Assembly (NCBI GenBank): GCA_021234155.1
Contig: JAJEKV010000017.1
Location: 3,942,792-4,006,791, forward strand
DNA length: 64,000 bases
DNA from: Isoetes taiwanensis
Taxonomy: Eukaryota > Streptophyta > Lycopodiopsida > Isoetales > Isoetaceae
Direction: 5' to 3'
Shown: in pieces, positions 59,241 to 64,000 of the stretch
Numbering within the stretch: position 1 is the first letter of the stretch
Layout of the letters: each line of letters starts with the position of its first letter
Made by a program: the position numbers and the translations under genes
Notes under the pieces: generated by a model
What the model saw: the letters and a program-made list of their open reading frames with translations, nothing else
Database searches by the model: none
What the model was told of the DNA's origin: nothing

Positions 59241-59683
59241 CCTTTTTCTCCTCTCTCCTTTTCTCTTCTCTTTTCCCTTCTCTCTCTCCTCTCTTCTCTC
59301 TATCTTCTCTCTCTCTATCTCTCTCTGTCTACCCCTTTCTGTCTTCTTTCTCCTCTCTCCTCTCTCTTCTCTCTCTCCCTCTCTTTCCCCCCTCTCTCAT
59401 CTTTCTCTCTCTCCTCTTTTTCCTTCTCTCTCCTCTCTCTCTTCTCTCTCTTCTCCTCCTCTATATTATCTCTCCTCTCTCTCTCCTCTCTCTTCCCTCT
59501 CTCCTTTCTCTCTTCTCTCTCTCTCCTCTCTCCTCTCTTTCCTCTCTCCACTTTCTCTTCTCTTTTCTGTCTCTCTGCCCTCTCTCATCTCTCTCTCTCC
59601 CCCCCCTTTTTTCCTTCTCTTTCCTATCTCTCTGCTCTCTCTATATTTCTCCCCTCTCTCTCTATCTTTCTCTGTCTCTCTCT
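58991..59683. repeat. CT-rich microsatellite, block A
   Basis: Almost pure pyrimidine on the plus strand, mixing pure (CT)n with CTCTCTCCTCTCTCTTCTC-like units. The long Ser/Leu-rich and Arg/Glu-rich open frames here are artefacts of the repeat. A 65-bp GC-rich spacer (59684-59748) separates it from block B. Confidence 0.95.
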
Positions 59684-59748
59684 TCGAGGCGAGGCCGGCC
59701 GTTGGACCCCATTAGCACTTTTGACTGGGCCCCTTCCCTTTTCTAGCA

Positions 59749-60096
59749 TCTCTCCTCTCTCTCTCTTCTCTCTGCTCTCTCTCCTTCTTTTTTCTTCTAT
59801 TCTCTCTCCTTTCTCTTCTCTCTATTCTCTCTCCTCAATCTCTCCTCTCTCTTCTCTCTCCTCCCTTTCTTGCCTCCTCTCTCCCCTTTGCATCTCTTCT
59901 CCCCTCTCTCTTCTCTTTCTCCTCTCTCTTCTCTCTCCTCTCTTTCTTCTCTCTCTTCTCTCTTTTCTCTCTCTTCTCTCTCCCTCCTCTCTCCCATCTC
60001 TCTCTTCTCTTCTCCCTGTACTATTCTTATTCTCTTCTCTATCTCCTCCTCCTCTCTCTCTCTCCTCCCCTCCCTTCTCTCTCTTCTCTCTCTCTA
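59749..60096. repeat. CT-rich microsatellite, block B
   Basis: Same composition as block A. The GC-rich sequence before it (GAGGCCGGCCGTTGGACCCC) resembles the sequence just before block A (58925-58990), suggesting the spacer plus tract was duplicated. Confidence 0.93.
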
Positions 60097-60408
60097 AAAA
60101 GTATTATTCCATAAGGGCCTGCTTACATCTACTACCATGTGTGTTCCGTATACACACATGCCCTACTACCAATTTAAAGTATATCTCTCATGAAGAACAC
60201 TACCAATTCCAAAGTATCACCTAGGGACCTACTCTCATCTCACTCCATGGTATTTCATAGTCTTATTCACACATCTTTGCTCAACTGTTTCATTCTTCCT
60301 CAACAAAAGTATCATTCATGAGTAACATACTCACACATGCCCATGAGGCCACATCTACTACCTCTACTACCAATTCTAAAGTATCACCCATGTGAAGCTT
60401 ACACACAC

Positions 60409-60409
<1 letters not shown>
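60097..60409. other. unique spacer between CT blocks
   Basis: Contains two related phrases, CTACTACCAATT and AAAGTATCACC, each repeated at about 60160-60230 and 60355-60390. No gene. Confidence 0.5.
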
Positions 60410-60468
<59 letters not shown>

Positions 60469-61267
60469 TCTCTCCCTCCTATCTCTCTCCTCACTCCCTC
60501 CTATGTCTTCTCTCTCTCTGCTCTCTCTTCTCCCTCCTCCCTCTCCTATCTCTCTCTACTATCTCTCTCCTATCTCTTCTCTCTCTCCTATCTCTCTCCT
60601 CCTATCTCTTCTCTTCCTCCTATCTCCTCTCTCTCCTATCTCTCTCCCCCCTCTCTCTCTCTCTCTCTCTCTCTCCTTTCTCTTCTCTCTCCTCTCTCTC
60701 CTATCTGCTCTCTCTCCTATCTCTCTCCTCTCTCTCCTATCTCTCTACTATCTCTCTGTTTCTCTCTCTCCTATCTCTCTTCTCCCCTCCTCTCTCTCCT
60801 TTCCCCTCTCTCTCATCTCTCCTCTCTCTCTTCTCTCTCCTCTCTCTTCTTTCCCCTCTCTCTCTGTCTTCCCCATGCCTCTTCCCTCTCTCTTCCCTCT
60901 CCCTCTTCCCTCTCTCTCTCTCTCTCTCTCCTCCCTCTTATCTCTCCTCTCACTCTCTCTCCCCTCTCTCTCTCATTCCCTCTTCTCTCTCCCCTCTCTC
61001 TCTCTCTCTCTCTCTCTTCTTTCCCCCTCCTCTCTCCCCTCTCCCTTTCTCTCTTCTCTCTCTTCTCTCTCTCTCCTATCTCTCTCTTCTCTCTCTCTTC
61101 TATCTCTCTCTCTCTCCTATCTCTCTCCTCTCTCTCTCTCCCTCCTATCTCTCTCCTCACTCTCCCATCTCTCTCTCCTATCTCTTCTCTCTCTCCTATC
61201 TCTCCCTCCTATCTCTCTCCTCTCTCTCCTCTCTCTCTCCTGTCTCTCTCTCTCTCCTATCTCTCTC

Positions 61268-61301
<34 letters not shown>

Positions 61302-61542
61302 CTCTCTTCTCTCTCCTCTCTCTCCTATCTCTTCTCTCTCTCTCCTATCTCTCTCCTATCTCCTATCTCTCCTATCTCTCTCCTCTCTCTCCTATCTCTC
61401 TCCTGTCTCTCTATTTCTCTCTCTCCTATCTCTCTTATGCCTCTTCTCTCTCTCCTCTCTCTCCTTTCCCCTCTCTCTCTCAGCTCTCCTCTCTCTCTTC
61501 TCTCCCTCTCTTCTTTCTCTCTCTCTCTCCCCATGCCTCTCT

Positions 61543-61601
<59 letters not shown>

Positions 61602-61612
61602 TTTTCGAACTC
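60410..61612. repeat. CT-rich microsatellite, block C
   Basis: About 1.2 kb, opening with roughly 25 pure CT units, then a higher-order mix dominated by CTCTCTCCTATCTCTCT, and closing with pure CT. Confidence 0.95.
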
Positions 61613-61626
61613 TCTCTAGACTTTTA

Positions 61627-61644
61627 TTCTAGAACATTCTAGAA
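61627..61644. promoter_or_regulatory. perfect heat-shock-element motif (first copy)
   Basis: TTCTAGAACATTCTAGAA comprises four alternating TTC/GAA pentamer units, the classical HSF-binding arrangement. It lies in an 85-bp spacer (61613-61697) directly after CT block C. No open gene lies next to it, so its function is unproven. Confidence 0.5.
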
Positions 61645-61697
61645 GGTTCATTGTGTATGTTTAAATCTTGCATATGTCCACCTTTAACAATGTTAAA

Positions 61698-61699
61698 TC

Positions 61700-61789
<90 letters not shown>

Positions 61790-61852
61790 TCCTCCTATCT
61801 CTCTCCCTCCTATCTCTTCTCTTCCTCCTATCTCTCTCTTCTCTCTCTCCTA

Positions 61853-61884
<32 letters not shown>

Positions 61885-62452
61885 TCTCTTTCCTCTCTCT
61901 CCTATCTCTTCTCTCGCTCTCCTATCTCTCTCCTATCTCCTCTCTCTCTTATCTCTCTCTCTCCTATCTCTCTCTTCTATGCTCTTCTATCTCCTATCTC
62001 TCCTATCTCTCCTATCTCTTCTATCTCTCCTATCTCTCTCTTCTCTCTCTCCTATCTCTCTCCTCTCTCTCTCTCTCCTCTCTCCTCTCTCTCCTCTCTC
62101 TTCTCTCTCTCTCCTATCTCTCTCTTATCTCCTATCTCTCTTCTCTCCTCTCTCTCTCTCCTCTCTCTATATTTCTCTCTCTAAATATCTCTTTTTCCCT
62201 TCTCTCTCTCCCTCTGCTTTCCCTCTCCTCTCTCTCTCCTGGACTCTCTCTTCTCTCTCCTCTCTCTTCTTTCCCTCTCTCTCTCTCCCCCCATGCCTCT
62301 CTCTCTCTCTCTCCTCTCTCTTCTTTCTCTCTCTCTCTCTCTCCCCATACCTCTCTCTCTCTCTCTCTCTCTCCTCTATCTCCTCTCCTCTCTCCTCTCT
62401 CCTCTCTCTCTCCCATCCCTCTCCCCCTCTGTCTTTCCCTCTTCTCTCTCTA
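61698..62452. repeat. CT-rich microsatellite, block D
   Basis: About 755 bp of the same type as block C: a pure (CT)n opening, then CTCTCCTATCTCTC mixtures. Followed by a diverged copy of the spacer that follows block C. Confidence 0.95.
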
Positions 62453-62458
62453 GCTTTA

Positions 62459-62476
62459 TTCTAGAACATTCTAGAA
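62459..62476. promoter_or_regulatory. perfect heat-shock-element motif (second copy)
   Basis: Same 18 bases as at 61627-61644, within the repeated spacer (62453-62540) that also shares TTGTGTATGTTT and ACCTTTAACAA with the first. The spacer copies differ by small indels, but the motif is unchanged. Confidence 0.5.
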
Positions 62477-62562
62477 GGTGCTAGGATTGTGTATGTTTTA
62501 AACCTTGCATGTTCCCTACCTTTAACAACATTGAATTCATCATATTCTTTAAGAAACTAATG

Positions 62563-62640
62563 CTTGGCCTATTGGTTGAGGTTCAAGGCTGGGGTGCCAC
62601 AGCCCAGGGCTCGAATCCCTCCTAAACCAAAAAAAATTTC
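62563..62640 (+). mobile_element. tRNA-derived SINE, copy 1
   Basis: Pol III-type A-box (TGGCCTATTGGTTGAGG, from 62565) and B-box (GGGCTCGAATCCC, 62607-62619) at tRNA-like spacing, followed by CTAAACCAAAAAAAATTT. No consistent cloverleaf acceptor stem forms, so not a tRNA gene. Confidence 0.68.
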
Positions 62641-62719
62641 ACACCAAAGCTTTTAATTAAGCAAAGGAATTTACATTGCCCCAGCCTTAACTAAGCATGG
62701 ACTTCCTATTATTTTAAGA

Positions 62720-62810
62720 AAAGACTGGTTGGTCTAGTGGTAAGGGTGGGGGGTTTGGGGGGCAATGTCCAGGGTTCGAGTCCGTGGTAAACCAAAAAAA
62801 ATTTTGTCCA
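62720..62810 (+). mobile_element. tRNA-derived SINE, copy 2
   Basis: A-box TGGTCTAGTGGTAAGGG (from 62730) and B-box GGGTTCGAGTCCG (62772-62784), followed by GGTAAACCAAAAAAAATTTTG, the same 3' phrase as copy 1. Related to copy 1 but diverged between the boxes. Confidence 0.7.
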
Positions 62811-62978
62811 CCAAACTTGGGAGCTTTTGAGAGGCCAAGGCCCACGGACGGCCGAGATCAAGCCACGTGGCGCCTCCTCCACCGTCGGATGGGCGTGGAA
62901 GTCAGACAGACAGACAGACTCACTCACGGACGCTATTTTCTTATTATATTAGACTTGATGTTTTTGTTGGTCAGTAGC

Positions 62979-63652
62979 ATGGCTGATAATCCAGGCCCTT
63001 CTCAACCATCATTTACCATCTCTTCTTTTGAGATGACACCAACTGAAGATGTTTCTATTGAAGAGACTGAGCAGATTTTAGCACAGTTATCTGATGATAA
63101 CGAGAGTGATTGTGAAGAGTATGACACAAGGGATGATTGGCTACCTCTTGATGAAGGCGTCCTTCTTGATGCATTGAATGGCCCGAATAGATCGTTCAAA
63201 GTCTGTGAATGCATGGGCTGGAAACGGGGATTCGTCGATGGAGAAAGGATTTTTAGCGTGGGGTTAACATTCCTATAGAAAAGGCTGCCGTTGAAGACAT
63301 TAAGCGAGATCTTGCGACTAAGTTCCTCATTAGGGTATTTTTTTTTTCCATGCATATTTCTTTGAGAATTCTGCATAATTTGTTTTCATAATTGCATAAT
63401 TTTTTTTCATAATTGCGCATAATTTTTTGAATTTGTTTTGATGATTTCTTAGTTGTTTGGTTTTGGTTAATTTATAGGCCGAAGAAGAAAAATGGAAGGT
63501 TATATCCTCTGGAGCGTAAGTGATTACAATCGTTTTTCTTTATGTTTAAAAGTAATTAATGTAATCTATTCTATTTTTGTAGGCTTAGCTCTTTATTTAG
63601 AGCTATTGGTAGAATAGTTAGGCGAGCGGGGAGAAGCGAATTGGTGTCATGA
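62979..63652 (+). pseudogene. hypothetical gene with three exons and one frameshift
   Basis: Not recognised. ATG 62979 opens a 99-codon acidic frame (MADNPGPSQPSF, EQILAQLSDDNESDCEEYD, DDWLPLDEGVLLDALNGP) ending at TAG 63276. One frame over, coding-like sequence continues (IPIEKAAVEDIKRDLATKF) to a donor at 63335. It then joins in phase to exon 63478-63515 (AEEEKWKVISSGA, TATAG acceptor, GTAAG donor) and exon 63583-63652 (LSSLFRAIGRIVRRAGRSE, TGA). The consistent downstream phases argue for a real gene origin; the shift near 63255 argues for decay, a missed intron or a sequence error. The acidic N-terminus would fit a transposase or regulatory protein, without further evidence. Confidence 0.35.
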
Positions 63653-64000
63653 ACACCCTTTCAATATCGAAGTGATGCTTTGTTCTATCGGAGCGGTGAG
63701 GCTTTGTTGGTATGGTAAAGAAGTCAGGGAAGGAGGAAATTACGATAAGGCAAAGAAGAAGGCTCATGTTATTACCTTCAGCGAGGAAGATTCTTTTCTA
63801 CGACATTGACCATCGGATATCACATCCTTCGGGGTTGTATCAAGCTGACTTGACTATTACATGTTGACCGCGTTTTGGAATTAGGGCATCGGCGGAGTTA
63901 TATCAGGTAAAGGGGCTGTGATATGTGTTTGGATAGAGATGAAATTGGCCGAGATAGTAAAAATATGGCCGAAGAGAATCGTAGAAATGCGGTCCTACTA
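63653..64000 (+). other. window end; possible continuation of the broken gene
   Basis: A coding-like stretch in another frame (NIEVMLCSIGAVRLCWYGKE to FSEEDSFLRH, TGA at about 63808) may belong to the preceding hypothetical gene. After it, nothing recognisable. Confidence 0.3.

Noticed and set aside
58972-60224. Very long Ser/Leu-rich open frames on the plus strand and Arg/Glu-rich frames on the minus strand (also 60337-62484)
   Set aside because: They are translations of CT/GA microsatellite, open in several frames at once, with no domain and no gene structure.
62563-62810. tRNA genes
   Set aside because: A and B boxes are present, but no acceptor and anticodon stems pair properly; SINE is the better reading.

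Overview
The window reads as nuclear DNA of a land plant. It carries a chloroplast-type ClpB chaperone, a vacuolar ABCC1/2-type transporter, a HOTHEAD-like GMC oxidoreductase and a decayed PPR gene, all split by GT-AG introns, set among plant-type copia, LINE, MULE, SINE and foldback elements. Introns of roughly 70-930 bp and AT-rich spacers fit many plants; I cannot place the lineage from sequence alone.

Layout. 119-3318 (+): the 3' six exons of a ClpB gene whose 5' part lies outside the window. 4526-8051: an AT-rich foldback element with large inverted arms; one arm is split by a 1,944-bp element (5760-7703) with 13-bp terminal inverted repeats and a TA target duplication that carries a small intron-containing ORF. 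8614-13640: a very young but coding-dead Ty1/copia retrotransposon (246-bp LTRs differing at one site, 5-bp target duplication), sitting in what looks like an older LTR-type element that ends beside the next gene. 15611-27857 (-): a complete 28-exon ABCC transporter gene, 1,615 codons. 27858-36106: gene-poor DNA with two LINE remnants. 36107-40465: a decayed MULE/FAR1-type transposon with clustered inverted boxes at its ends. 40804-42720 (+): a GMC oxidoreductase whose first exon is unresolved. 42721-49053: spacer with a PPR pseudogene. 49070-50348: a 5'-truncated LINE with clear target duplication. 50922-51352: a 431-bp MITE. 52430-53640: a second LINE type. 55320-55760: a copia RT fragment. 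58991-62452: about 3 kb of CT-rich microsatellite in four blocks, two of which end in the same spacer with a perfect heat-shock-element motif. 62563-62810: two tRNA-derived SINEs. 62979-63652: a hypothetical, probably broken gene.

The host genes are unrelated in function: plastid protein disaggregation, vacuolar export of conjugates, and secreted or ER flavoenzyme chemistry. Nothing suggests a functional cluster. Most of the window records transposition: nested insertions, truncated retrocopies, captured gene-like sequence and local tandem duplication.
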